64,000 nucleotides of DNA from Rhizobium aethiopicum (GTDB lineage Bacteria > Pseudomonadota > Alphaproteobacteria > Rhizobiales > Rhizobiaceae). A program made the position numbers and the translations under genes. Position 1 is the first letter of the stretch; each line of letters opens with the position of its first letter. This document shows, piece after piece, positions 9,269 to 17,004 of this stretch. Location: positions 186,001 to 250,000 of the forward strand of contig NZ_FMAJ01000002.1 in NCBI RefSeq assembly GCF_900094625.1, read 5' to 3'. Under the pieces are notes generated by a model, which had not been told where the DNA came from, did no database searches, and saw nothing but the letters and a program-made list of their open reading frames with translations.

Positions 9269-9376
9269 CGTCATGCCCGGCCTTGTGCCGAGCACCTGAC
9301 CGCTGACAGAAAAGCGTTTATTTTCAGCGGCTTAATTTGACATGCGTAGACCCTCGGCACAAGGACCAGGATGACG
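9269..9376. repeat. Palindromic intergenic element (RIME-like) with a spaced loop
   Basis: Two 24-bp arms, 9269-9292 and 9353-9376, are inverted copies differing at about five positions. Each contains CGTCAT at the outer end and CCTTGTGCCGAG at the inner end. The same motif family occurs at 42236-42313. The 60-bp centre contains a further small hairpin (CGCTGA/TCAGCG). This is the type of rhizobial intergenic mosaic/palindromic element scattered between convergent genes; here it separates csaA from the MBL gene. Confidence 0.6.
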
Positions 9377-9454
9377 TCGCGGTTTGCGTCAGCAGCCTGA
9401 TGTGAGCGTCCGTTCACACCATTCTCGAGTGCCTGATATGTCTGCATCGGGTGC

Positions 9455-10108
9455 TCAACGCGGCTTGATTTCCTGCAGAAACGGATTGCTTCGCCGCTCG
9501 TCGCCGATGCGGCTGCCGGGGCCGTGGCCGCAGATGAAACCGACGTCGTCGCCGAGCGGCAGGACCTTGTCGCGGATCGAATCCAACAACTGCTGATGAT
9601 TGCCGCCGGGCAGGTCGGTGCGGCCGATCGAGCCGTTGAAGAGCACGTCGCCGAGATGGGCGAAGTTCTGCGCCCGGTTGAAATAGATGACGTGGCCAGG
9701 TGCATGCCCGGGGGCGTGATAGACCTCGAATTCGTGGGCGCCGAAGGAGATCTTGTCACCGTCGTTCAGCCAGCGGTCGGGCAGGACGTTGCGCAGTCCC
9801 GTTATGCCGTAGTTCGCCGCCTGGGTCTCGATGCGCTGCAAGAGCGGCAGGTCGTCCTGATGCGGGCCGACAATGTCGACGCCTAGGGCCTCCTTCAATT
9901 CACTGGCGCCGCCGGCGTGATCGAGATGTCCATGCGTCAGCCAGATTTCCTTAATGGTCAGGCCGCTCTTCTCGATCGCCTGAAGAATGAGCGGCACATC
10001 GCCGCCCGGATCGACGACCACGCCTTCCTGGGTATCGGGGTCGAAGAAGACCGTGCAGTTCTGCTGGAAGGGTGTCACCGGAATGATGCCGGCCTGGAGC
10101 ATGCCCAT
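9455..10108 (-). CDS. MBL-fold metallo-hydrolase (glyoxalase II-like)
   Basis: A 217-residue metallo-beta-lactamase-fold hydrolase of the small GloB-like type. The binuclear metal motif THGHLDHAGG is at about residues 58-67. A second ligand His lies in HAPGHAPGHVIYF, the bridging Asp in AHLGDVLF, and the last His in FICGHGPGS. These proteins often hydrolyse thioesters such as S-lactoylglutathione, but the substrate cannot be read from the sequence. ATG start is clear (MGMLQAGIIPVTPFQQNCT is a typical beginning). Confidence 0.85.
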   Translation of the reverse strand: MGMLQAGIIPVTPFQQNCTVFFDPDTQEGVVVDPGGDVPLILQAIEKSGLTIKEIWLTHGHLDHAGGASELKEALGVDIVGPHQDDLPLLQRIETQAANYGITGLRNVLPDRWLNDGDKISFGAHEFEVYHAPGHAPGHVIYFNRAQNFAHLGDVLFNGSIGRTDLPGGNHQQLLDSIRDKVLPLGDDVGFICGHGPGSRIGDERRSNPFLQEIKPR

Positions 10109-10395
10109 ATGTGCCTCGCGTGGTGTCTCTGATGCTCAGGATATAGTCCGAAACCGCTGCGAGGGCAGCCGGAATTTTCCACCTTCTCAGCTGTGTTTCA
10201 CGCCAAAAAGACGGACTGCAACAAGATTTTATAGATCTTTCCATCGCTGCAATCAGCTGAAGAATTAGCTTTTATGCAGCTTTTTCATTCGTTTGCACGA
10301 GCCGCCTCATGAGTGCCGTTTCCCTGCGGACGGCGCGACGGAACATCGTCGAACGCCGCGCGTTGACAGGCCATCGAAACCAAGGAGACGCTCAC

Positions 10396-11013
10396 ATGAC
10401 CCTTAAAAGAAACATTCTATTGGCTGGAGCCGTGCTCCTGGCGAGCGGTGGCCTTGCGCAGGCGGAGATGATCGCGACAACGGTCAATGATCTCAACGTC
10501 CGTTCCGGCCCCGGCCCGCAATATCCGGCGGTCGGTCTTGCCACGCGCGGCTCGACTGCGGTGCTGGACGGGTGCATCGAAGGCAGCCGCTGGTGCCGCG
10601 TCGACGTCAACGGCATACGCGGCTGGGTCTATGCCGATTATCTGCAGGTCGATCGCGGCGGCACCCCCGTCATCGTCGAACAGCATCGCGCTGAGATCGG
10701 TGTTCCCGTCGTGACCTATGAATCGACCGCCAGTGTCGTGCCCGCTGATCCGCAGCCGGCGCCTGGCGACGAGTTGCTCGGCCCGGTCGGGGCTGTCGAG
10801 ACAATCACGCCGCCGGAGACGGTGCGGACCTATATCGAGACCAACCCGGCTGAGACGGTGCGGCTCGGCGGCGATGTCGTCGTCGGCGCGGAAGTGCCTG
10901 CAGATGTCACTTTCCAGACAATCCCAGATTACGAGTATCGCTATACGAGGATCAACGACCGGCCCGTTCTGGTCGATCCGGGTACCCGCAGGATCGTCTA
11001 CGTCTATCAATGA
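10396..11013 (+). CDS. Secreted bacterial SH3-domain protein with DUF1236-like C terminus
   Basis: A 205-residue exported protein. The signal peptide is MTLKRNILLAGAVLLASGGLAQA, cleaved before EM. Residues about 25-80 form an SH3b domain (TTVNDLNVRSGPGPQYPAVG...GWVYADYLQV). The C-terminal third (TFQTIPDYEYRYTRINDRPVLVDPGTRRIVYVYQ) looks like the DUF1236 module common in Rhizobiales. Likely periplasmic and perhaps cell-wall associated; no catalytic residue is visible. ATG 10396 was chosen because it gives a proper signal peptide and follows AAGGAGACGCTCAC. A hairpin (GAGGCGGCG/CGCCGCCTC, 11036-11056) follows the gene. Confidence 0.8.
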   Translation: MTLKRNILLAGAVLLASGGLAQAEMIATTVNDLNVRSGPGPQYPAVGLATRGSTAVLDGCIEGSRWCRVDVNGIRGWVYADYLQVDRGGTPVIVEQHRAEIGVPVVTYESTASVVPADPQPAPGDELLGPVGAVETITPPETVRTYIETNPAETVRLGGDVVVGAEVPADVTFQTIPDYEYRYTRINDRPVLVDPGTRRIVYVYQ

Positions 11014-11035
11014 CGTCATCGGCAAAGTGAGAAAT

Positions 11036-11056
11036 GAGGCGGCGTCGCGCCGCCTC
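11036..11056 (+). terminator. Hairpin after the SH3-domain gene
   Basis: A 9-bp perfect stem (GAGGCGGCG with CGCCGCCTC) and 3-nt loop, 22 bp past the stop codon. The following GTTCC is not a U tract, so this may terminate weakly. Confidence 0.5.
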
Positions 11057-11133
11057 GTTCCGGCAATGTCTGTCCGCCTCAACCCGCATCGGTTGATCTT
11101 CTCACGCTTTTCTCTCCTTGGTATGAAAAAATC

Positions 11134-11373
11134 CTAATATAACGAAGGTTCGGTATGGATCAGCGTTTGGAGATCGTCGAGGTCGTTAAGCGATAGGGCC
11201 AATTTTCGAAACCGGGTCACTTCCTGGCCGCGATGATCGAGCATCATTGCGCCCGCGTAGCCCTCGCTTCGGCGGCGTGCTTGCAGATCTTGCAGATAAT
11301 GTAGAGATCGGCGGCCTTCGAGGCGGGGCGCGGATCGGGACGGGGTGTCGAGCCGAATGCCCTTCACCATCAT
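11134..11373 (-). CDS. Small basic hypothetical protein
   Basis: A 79-residue protein (78 from the second ATG at 11370) rich in Arg and Leu, with no signal peptide or membrane span and no family I recognise. Support for coding comes from an excellent ribosome site GGAGGAGG positioned for either of two adjacent ATG codons, and from a plausible end in DLDDLQTLIHTEPSLY. A longer frame to 11493 exists but passes the ribosome site. It reads divergently from the MarR operon, sharing a 260-bp region with it. Confidence 0.5.
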   Translation of the reverse strand: MMVKGIRLDTPSRSAPRLEGRRSLHYLQDLQARRRSEGYAGAMMLDHRGQEVTRFRKLALSLNDLDDLQTLIHTEPSLY

Positions 11374-11558
11374 AAACCTCCTCCGACGCTTCATGCGCCA
11401 TGTCTGTTGATTATTGCCCCCATTACGTTTTATCCACAGACGCAAGGGGAATTGCTTATTGAGGGAGAGGTTTCGGGCGGACCTTGTTTCCAAGAAATGC
11501 CAGGTAAATCGACAGACGGGGCGGGGCTCCCGCGCAGTTCGGCAAAGCTAGCAGCCAT

Positions 11559-11588
11559 TTGAAATTATGCCAACAATACTGGCATATC
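11559..11588 (+). promoter_or_regulatory. Promoter with MarR-type operator
   Basis: TTGAAA (11559-11564) and CATATC (11583-11588) are spaced 18 bp as -35 and -10. The spacer and -10 contain the dyad ATGCCA-N7-TGGCAT (11567-11572 with 11580-11585). The dyad lies about 50 bp before the MarR start codon, as expected for autoregulation by a MarR dimer. Inference from sequence only. Confidence 0.5.
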
Positions 11589-11633
11589 TTGCGAAGGTTC
11601 CCGCAGCGTGCGGAACGAGAAAGGAAATGCCGA

Positions 11634-12125
11634 GTGTCACGACAGACCGGTTCGAAAGCAGGCAAGCCGGAGCCGTTGGCCACGCCGATGGAAGATACAG
11701 GGGGTATCGATTTCGAGATCATCGAACTGTTCTTCTTCGCCTATCGCGACTTCGTTTCCGATCCCGACGCCATCCTCGAAAAGAGCGGCTTCGGCCGGGC
11801 GCACCACCGCGTCGTGCACTTCGTCAACCGCAACCCCGGCATGACGGTAGCTGATCTTCTCGACACGCTGAAGATCACCAAGCAGAGTCTTGCAAGGGTG
11901 CTGAAACAGCTGATCGAATCCGGCTATATTCGCCAGGTCGCCGGTCCCGAGGATCGGCGGCAACGCAAGCTTTATCCGACGAAATCGGGGCGGGAGCTGG
12001 CGCTTGCCCTTGCAGAGCCGCAATCGCGCCGCATTGAACGGGCATTCGAGGGAGCTTCGCCGCAGGTTCGGGAGGGCGTGAAGGCCTTCCTCAGTGGCAT
12101 GCGGGACAGAAAGAAGGCGGATTGA
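11634..12125 (+). CDS. MarR-family regulator (PetP-like)
   Basis: A 163-residue winged-helix regulator. The DNA-binding part reads NRNPGMTVADLLDTLKITKQSLARVLKQLIESGYIRQVAGPEDRRQRKLYPT, with the DRR wing typical of MarR. The pairing of a MarR protein with an OmpR-type regulator directly downstream resembles petP-petR of Rhodobacter. I chose GTG 11634, preceded by AAGGA with 8-nt spacing. An ATG at 11559 in the same frame would put the likely operator and promoter inside the gene. The next gene starts at the base after its stop codon. Confidence 0.8.
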   Translation: MSRQTGSKAGKPEPLATPMEDTGGIDFEIIELFFFAYRDFVSDPDAILEKSGFGRAHHRVVHFVNRNPGMTVADLLDTLKITKQSLARVLKQLIESGYIRQVAGPEDRRQRKLYPTKSGRELALALAEPQSRRIERAFEGASPQVREGVKAFLSGMRDRKKAD

Positions 12126-12827
12126 ATGGCGGTCAAGACAGGTATTTCCGACGATGCGGCGCATCTGCTCGTGGTCGATGATGATTCCCGCATCCGCGCG
12201 CTGCTTAATCGTTATCTTGCGGAGAACGGTTTTCGCGTCACTGTCGCGGCCGACGGCGCCGAGGCGCAGCGGAAGCTGGCGGGTCTCGATTTCGATCTCA
12301 TCATCATGGATGTGATGATGCCGGGCGAATCCGGCATTGATGTCACCCGCGGCCTTCGTGCCATCAAAAACGTGCCGATCATCATGCTGACGGCGCTGGC
12401 CGAATCCGGCAACCGCATCGAAGGCCTCGAGGCCGGCGCCGATGACTATCTTTCCAAACCCTTCGATCCGCGCGAGCTCGTGCTGCGCATCAACAATATC
12501 CTGCGCCGCAACGCCAGCGGTGAGGGGCTGAAGATCGAACAGGTGATGTTCGGACCCTACACATTCTCCTTGACCCGCAAGGAGCTTAAGAAAGCCAGCG
12601 AGGTGATCCGGCTCACCGACCGCGAGCAGGAAATCATGCTGCTCTTTGCGCGCCGCGCCGGTGACACCATCCCCCGTCACGAACTGATCGGCAACGACAC
12701 CGAGGTCGGCGAGCGGACGATCGACGTGCAGATCAACCGGCTCAGGCGCAAAATCGAGGAGGATCCGGCCAACCCGGTCTGGCTGCAGACGGTGCGCGGA
12801 ATCGGTTACAGGCTGAGTATCGACTAG
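12126..12827 (+). CDS. OmpR-family response regulator (PetR-like)
   Basis: A 233-residue two-domain regulator. The receiver domain (about 12-125) has the acidic pair VVDDD, phosphoacceptor Asp62 (IIMDVMMPG), Thr89 (IIMLTA) and Lys111 (YLSKPFD). The C-terminal winged helix (about 135-232) ends with the standard GERTIDVQINRLRRKIEEDP...WLQTVRGIGYRL. Sits between a MarR gene (adjacent stop and start) and a histidine kinase, forming a three-gene signalling operon. The cognate signal is not evident. Confidence 0.93.
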   Translation: MAVKTGISDDAAHLLVVDDDSRIRALLNRYLAENGFRVTVAADGAEAQRKLAGLDFDLIIMDVMMPGESGIDVTRGLRAIKNVPIIMLTALAESGNRIEGLEAGADDYLSKPFDPRELVLRINNILRRNASGEGLKIEQVMFGPYTFSLTRKELKKASEVIRLTDREQEIMLLFARRAGDTIPRHELIGNDTEVGERTIDVQINRLRRKIEEDPANPVWLQTVRGIGYRLSID

Positions 12828-12905
12828 ATATGAGAAGTGGAGCATGATGCCGATAACGGTTCGCATTTTCCGGCAATATGCTCCGAACGGCCGGGACCGA
12901 CGCTG

Positions 12906-14282
12906 ATGGTGACCATGGACAGCTTGCAGCGGGAAGACCGCACTCCTGCGGCGGGCTGGCGATGGATTGTTCGCTGGCTGCGGCGCCGGCTGCCCACGGG
13001 ACTTTACGCCCGCTCACTGCTGATCATCATCATCCCGATGGTACTGCTGCAATCCGTCGTCGCCGCCGTCTTCATGGAGCGTCACTGGCAGATGGTGACC
13101 GAGCGGCTGTCGCTCGCAGTCACCCGGGACATTGCCGCAATCATCGAGATCGTCGAGACCTATCCGCAGAATTCAGACTACAGCGAGATCATCCGCATCG
13201 CGCGCGATCAGCTCAACTTGCAGATTTCCATCGAGCCGGACGGCGACCTGCCGCCGCCGCGCGTCAAGCCCTTCTTCTCGATCCTTGACGGCATCCTCAG
13301 CGACGAAATCACCAACGAGATCCACCGGCCTTTCTGGATCGACACGGTAGGCAACTCGAATCTCGTCGAGATCCGGATCAAGCTCGAGAACAAGATCCTC
13401 AGGGTGCTGGCCAAGCGCAGTCAGACGTATGCCTCCAACACCCACATCTTCATCGTCTGGATGGTCGGCACCTCGCTCGTGCTAATCGGCATTTCGATCC
13501 TCTTTCTGCGCGGGCAGATACGGCCGATCCTCATGCTGGCGCGGGCGGCCGAAAGCTTCGGCAAGGGACAGAAGCCCGATAATTTTTATCCGCGCGGCGC
13601 CGACGAAGTTCGGCGCGCCGGCCTTGCCTTCATCCTGATGCGCGAACGCATCGAACGGCAGATCGAACAACGCACGGCGATGCTCTCCGGCGTCAGCCAC
13701 GATCTGCGCACCATCCTCACCCGCTTCAAACTGCAGCTGGCGCTCGCCGGCGACAATCCCGACCTGCATGGCTTGAACGACGACGTCAATGACATGCAGA
13801 CGATGCTGGAGGCCTACATGGCTTTCGCGCGCGGCGAGGTCGAAGAGGATGTCGGCGAGCTGAAGCTCAGCGAAATATTCGCCAAGCTGGAATCTGATTT
13901 CGTTCTACACGGCAAAAACTTTACCTATTCGATCGAGGGCGACGACAATATTTCCGTCAGGCCGAATGCCTTCATGCGTCTCGTCACCAACCTTGCCTCG
14001 AACGCGCGCCGTTATGCCGACAGGCTCGACATTGAGGCCAAGCACAATGCCAAATGGTTGACCGTTATCTTCGACGATGACGGGCCGGGCATTCCGGAAA
14101 AGAATCGCGAGGACGTGTTCAAACCGTTCTTCCGGCTGGATACGGCGCGCAATCTGGATGCATCGGGCACTGGCCTCGGTCTTGCGATCGCCCGCGATAT
14201 TGCCCGCAGCCATGGCGGCAACGTCACGCTCGGCGACAGCCCGCTCGGGGGCTTGAGGGCAACGATCCGCATTCCGGCTTAA
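12906..14282 (+). CDS. EnvZ-like sensor histidine kinase
   Basis: A 458-residue inner-membrane kinase. Transmembrane helices are near 37-56 and 181-201, flanking a periplasmic sensor of about 120 residues. HAMP follows, then the H-box MLSGVSHDLRTILTR with phosphoacceptor His265. The ATPase domain shows NLASNARRYA (N box), DDGPGIP (G1), FKPFFRLD (F) and GTGLGLAI (G2). The usual Pro of the H-box (HDLRTP) is Ile270 here. The start is uncertain: ATG 12906 is used; ATG 12915 or GTG 12837 are alternatives. It is partner to the upstream OmpR-type regulator. Confidence 0.9.
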   Translation: MVTMDSLQREDRTPAAGWRWIVRWLRRRLPTGLYARSLLIIIIPMVLLQSVVAAVFMERHWQMVTERLSLAVTRDIAAIIEIVETYPQNSDYSEIIRIARDQLNLQISIEPDGDLPPPRVKPFFSILDGILSDEITNEIHRPFWIDTVGNSNLVEIRIKLENKILRVLAKRSQTYASNTHIFIVWMVGTSLVLIGISILFLRGQIRPILMLARAAESFGKGQKPDNFYPRGADEVRRAGLAFILMRERIERQIEQRTAMLSGVSHDLRTILTRFKLQLALAGDNPDLHGLNDDVNDMQTMLEAYMAFARGEVEEDVGELKLSEIFAKLESDFVLHGKNFTYSIEGDDNISVRPNAFMRLVTNLASNARRYADRLDIEAKHNAKWLTVIFDDDGPGIPEKNREDVFKPFFRLDTARNLDASGTGLGLAIARDIARSHGGNVTLGDSPLGGLRATIRIPA

Positions 14283-14638
14283 ATGTCGGTTGCCGCCAGC
14301 TTCACGGCTTTGCGCGCATCGAAATCATCCAGGCGCTCGACGATCCAGCGCCAGAGGGTGACGACCTGCATGAGGAGGTCGCGGCCGAGCGGCGTCAATT
14401 CATATTCGACGCGTGGTGGAATCTCCGGGTAGAGCGTGCGGATGACGAGGCCGTCGCTTTCGAGAGTGCGCAGCGTTTGCGTCAGCACTTTCTGGCTTAT
14501 GCCCTCGACCCGTTCCAGCACGCGTGAGAAGCGTAATGGCGCGCCGGCATCGGCAAGCACGTGCAGGATGCGCAGCGGCCATTTCGCCGCCGCCCGCTCG
14601 ATCAGGCCGCGCGCCCGTGCATCCTGTTCATCCGTCAT
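14279..14638 (-). CDS. HxlR-family transcriptional regulator
   Basis: A 119-residue winged-helix protein. AAAKWPLRILHVL, then RFSRVLERVEGISQKVLTQTLRTLESDGLVIRTLYPEIPPRVEYELTPLGRDLL, is the HxlR core. It reads divergently from an SDR gene, a common layout in which the regulator controls the oxidoreductase. The start is ambiguous. ATG 14638 leaves 135 bp of shared promoter region, including the palindrome ACCTCGAGGT. Upstream in-frame starts (ATG 14737) would add a Cys-containing N-terminal arm (DFCCN), which some HxlR proteins use as a redox sensor. The 3' end overlaps the kinase gene by 4 bp, tail to tail. Confidence 0.8.
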   Translation of the reverse strand: MTDEQDARARGLIERAAAKWPLRILHVLADAGAPLRFSRVLERVEGISQKVLTQTLRTLESDGLVIRTLYPEIPPRVEYELTPLGRDLLMQVVTLWRWIVERLDDFDARKAVKLAATDI

Positions 14639-14678
14639 GTTGCAGCAGAAATCGAATATGTCGCCGGCCACTTTAGTT

Positions 14679-14688
14679 ACCTCGAGGT
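14679..14688. promoter_or_regulatory. Candidate operator between hxlR-like and SDR genes
   Basis: ACCTCGAGGT is a perfect 10-bp palindrome in the region between the divergent genes. A second near-palindrome centred on CGATCG lies at about 14715-14728. Either could bind the HxlR regulator; this is inference from position and symmetry only, and it depends on the HxlR gene starting at 14638. Confidence 0.3.
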
Positions 14689-14772
14689 GTGTATCGATCG
14701 TGCTGGTACCTTCTTTCGATCGGAAACAATAGAACATACATGCTCCGGGAACCAATCAAAGAGAGGTTTCCG

Positions 14773-15645
14773 ATGTCGAAGGTGTGGTTGATTACAGGGA
14801 GCTCGCGCGGTCTCGGCCGGGCGCTGGCGGAGGCGGTTCTGGCGTCCGGCGACAATCTGGTGGCGACGGCGCGCGTTCCCGCCCAGCTTGCCGATCTTTT
14901 CGAACAGTATGGCACTCAGGTGTTGATGCTGACGCTCGACGTGACCGACGAAGCCGCGGCAGCTGCCGTGGTGGAGGCCGGCGTGAAGCGGTTCGGGCGC
15001 ATAGACGTGCTTGTCAACAATGCCGGTTACGGCAATGTCGGCCCGATCGAGGATACCAGCCTTGCCGATTTCCGAGCCCAGGTTGAGACCAACCTGTTCG
15101 GTACCGTTATCATGACCAAGGCGGTGCTCGCCCTTATGCGCGACCAGCAATCAGGCCATATCATCCAGTTCTCATCCGTCGGCGGCCGCATCGGACCAGC
15201 CGGACGCGGCGCCTATTCGGCAGCCAAATTCGCCGTCGAGGGCTTCTCGGAGGTGTTGTCGAAAGAGATCGCGCCATTCGGCATCAAAGTAACGGTGATC
15301 GAACCCGGCGGCTTCAGAACGGATTTCGCCGGCGCCTCGACGGTGCTGGCCGAGGGGCGTGCGGACTATGCGGAAACGGTTGGCGCCACCGTGCGTTTCC
15401 AGCGTGAATATGACGGCCGTCAGCCCGGCGATCCCGCCAAAGCTGCCGCGGTCATCATTCACATTGCTGGTCTCGACGCACCGCCGTTCCGGCTGTTGCT
15501 GGGCAGCGATGCCGTGCGCAATGTCGAGAAGGCGGATGCGGTGCGCATCGAGGCCGATCGGGAATGGCGCGCCGTCAGCGTCTCGACTGATTTCGAGCCC
15601 GATGCCGAGGTGCAGGCGATGCCTTGGGAGAAGAGGGCCGGCTGA
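14773..15645 (+). CDS. Short-chain dehydrogenase/reductase
   Basis: A 290-residue classical SDR. The cofactor motif is TGSSRGLGR (8-16), with NNAG at 82-85 and catalytic Ser near 134 with Tyr148 and Lys152 (YSAAK). The C-terminal extension with LLLGSDAV resembles the group often annotated as oxidoreductases controlled by HxlR or TetR regulators. The substrate cannot be inferred. ATG 14773 was chosen because the SDR fold begins immediately and AGAGAGG lies 6 nt upstream. Divergent from the HxlR gene; ends at a strong shared terminator. Confidence 0.88.
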   Translation: MSKVWLITGSSRGLGRALAEAVLASGDNLVATARVPAQLADLFEQYGTQVLMLTLDVTDEAAAAAVVEAGVKRFGRIDVLVNNAGYGNVGPIEDTSLADFRAQVETNLFGTVIMTKAVLALMRDQQSGHIIQFSSVGGRIGPAGRGAYSAAKFAVEGFSEVLSKEIAPFGIKVTVIEPGGFRTDFAGASTVLAEGRADYAETVGATVRFQREYDGRQPGDPAKAAAVIIHIAGLDAPPFRLLLGSDAVRNVEKADAVRIEADREWRAVSVSTDFEPDAEVQAMPWEKRAG

Positions 15646-15659
15646 ATAAGCCAAAAATA

Positions 15660-15685
15660 AAAGCGCCGCTGAAGAGCGGCGCTTT
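15660..15685. terminator. Bidirectional terminator between SDR and BA14K genes
   Basis: An 11-bp perfect stem AAAGCGCCGCT/AGCGGCGCTTT with loop GAAG. It has A-rich sequence on one side and TTT on the other, so it can serve both convergent genes. Confidence 0.75.
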
Positions 15686-15704
15686 GCGATGAATTGTCGG
15701 AAGA

Positions 15705-16157
15705 TCAGCCGGCGGTGCAGAAGTGACTGCGACCGTCATAGCCGATGTAGGTGCCGCTGCGCGGATCGAAGGAACGGTAGCGGTAGGAGCAATAACGCTC
15801 CCATTGCGGCGTCCAGGGCTCAACCGTTGCACGGGCCGGGGCATAGTATCGCGGCCGCTCGACATAGCGCGGCTCCTCGACGTAGACGCGGCGCGGGGCC
15901 CGGTAAACCGGAGCAGGCTCGTAGTAATCTGGCTCGTAGGGCGGGTCGATGTAGCGAGGCTCGTCGTAAACAGGGCCATTATTGGCATTAGCGATCGCCG
16001 AGCCGACGATCAGGCCGGTTGCAAGGCCGACCGCGCCGCCGACAAGCGCGTCGTTACGGCGCCAATGACGATCGCGGGCCGATGCTTCACCGATGGCTGA
16101 GATGGTAACCGCGGCGAGCGTTGCCGTCAGCAGAAGAGTTTTTGCGAGCCTGTTCAT
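15705..16157 (-). CDS. BA14K-family protein
   Basis: A 150-residue exported protein. Signal peptide MNRLAKTLLLTATLAAVTISAIGEASA, then a glycine-rich hydrophobic segment (GGAVGLATGLIVGSAIA), a Tyr/Pro/Glu-rich middle, and the C-terminal BA14K signature ERYCSYRYRSFDPRSGTYIGYDGRSHFC. The Brucella BA14K protein is an immunoreactive envelope protein with lectin-like activity. Start at the second of two close ATG codons (16157), where GGGA has better spacing; 16163 is an alternative. Confidence 0.85.
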   Translation of the reverse strand: MNRLAKTLLLTATLAAVTISAIGEASARDRHWRRNDALVGGAVGLATGLIVGSAIANANNGPVYDEPRYIDPPYEPDYYEPAPVYRAPRRVYVEEPRYVERPRYYAPARATVEPWTPQWERYCSYRYRSFDPRSGTYIGYDGRSHFCTAG

Positions 16158-16244
16158 AAGCATAAGTCCCAATCCCGGGAGCCGAACGTCGGCTCCTTTC
16201 TCGATGATGCAGTAGTACAGATCGCTAGCTGAACGAAGGCTGAA

Positions 16245-16270
16245 CGACAAAACCCGGCATTGCTGCCGGG
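16245..16270 (-). terminator. Terminator of the cold-shock gene
   Basis: On the minus strand CCCGGCA-GCAA-TGCCGGG is followed by TTTTGTCG, 34 bp past the cold-shock stop codon: a clear intrinsic terminator. Confidence 0.8.
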
Positions 16271-16303
16271 CTTCAACTCGAATTCGACAGCCTTGTTAAG
16301 GGT

Positions 16304-16519
16304 TCAGCCCGCAATCTGCAGATTGACGGCCTTGGGGCCCTTACCGCGGCGATCCGGCTCCGTGTCGAAGCTTACCTTCTGGTTTTCCGTCAAACCGGCC
16401 AGCCCAGAGGCCTGAACGGCAGAAATGTGAACGAAGATATCGGCGCCGCCCCGGTCCGGCTTGATGAAGCCGAAGCCTTTGTCGGTATTGAAGAATTTTA
16501 CAGTGCCAGTCTCGGCCAT
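16304..16519 (-). CDS. Cold-shock domain protein (CspA family)
   Basis: A 71-residue single cold-shock domain, a nucleic-acid-binding OB fold acting as RNA chaperone. RNP1 is KGFGFI (residues 14-19) and RNP2 is DIFVHIS (27-33). A ribosome site AAAAGGACC precedes the ATG. The 485-bp region upstream (16520-17004) holds no convincing gene and is unusually AT-rich, so a long structured 5' leader, usual for csp genes, could lie there. Confidence 0.95.
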   Translation of the reverse strand: MAETGTVKFFNTDKGFGFIKPDRGGADIFVHISAVQASGLAGLTENQKVSFDTEPDRRGKGPKAVNLQIAG

Positions 16520-17004
16520 GCGTCAGGTCCTTTTCTCTCTGCCCGCCATCCACACGGGCAGCATCATAGCATTGCCTCCTTGCGGGAGGTGTTAGCAGGC
16601 AAGTCTTGAAATGTGAGAAAAAGGTCCCCTCTACCTCGGCCTGCTCCATGTGGGACTTTTGCCCCCATTTTCGGAACCGGCTGACCGGAATATTAGCGTT
16701 CCCGGCGCGCAATTACTTAAGGACTTCCCATGCTCGCAAAATGCCCGAACGCGCCGAGAGTGCTGCGTTTCAAGGATTTTGGCAAGCAAAAGTTTTTTAA
16801 CGTGTTCTTCCGGGCACACTGCCGTCGATACTCAATTTGCGCAAAAGCGCAAAATTTCCGTCGCGAATGGGAAATGATTAACGATTTATATCGTCCGCAA
16901 TGTAATTTTCGAGCAGATTTTGCCAAAAATGCAACGTGAACGCGCTGTCCCGGTTCGTTGAAAATTTTTTCGAATCCGCTATCCGCCCATATTTGGACGC
17001 GTGT

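Noticed and set aside
11559..11633. Upstream ATG extension of the MarR protein
   Set aside because: It would place the -35/-10 elements and the dyad operator inside coding sequence, and it lacks a ribosome site; GTG 11634 has AAGGA at 8 nt.
16520..17004. Several short frames in the AT-rich gap upstream of the cold-shock gene
   Set aside because: No ribosome sites, no conserved-looking protein and frames overlap on both strands. More likely the csp leader and promoter.
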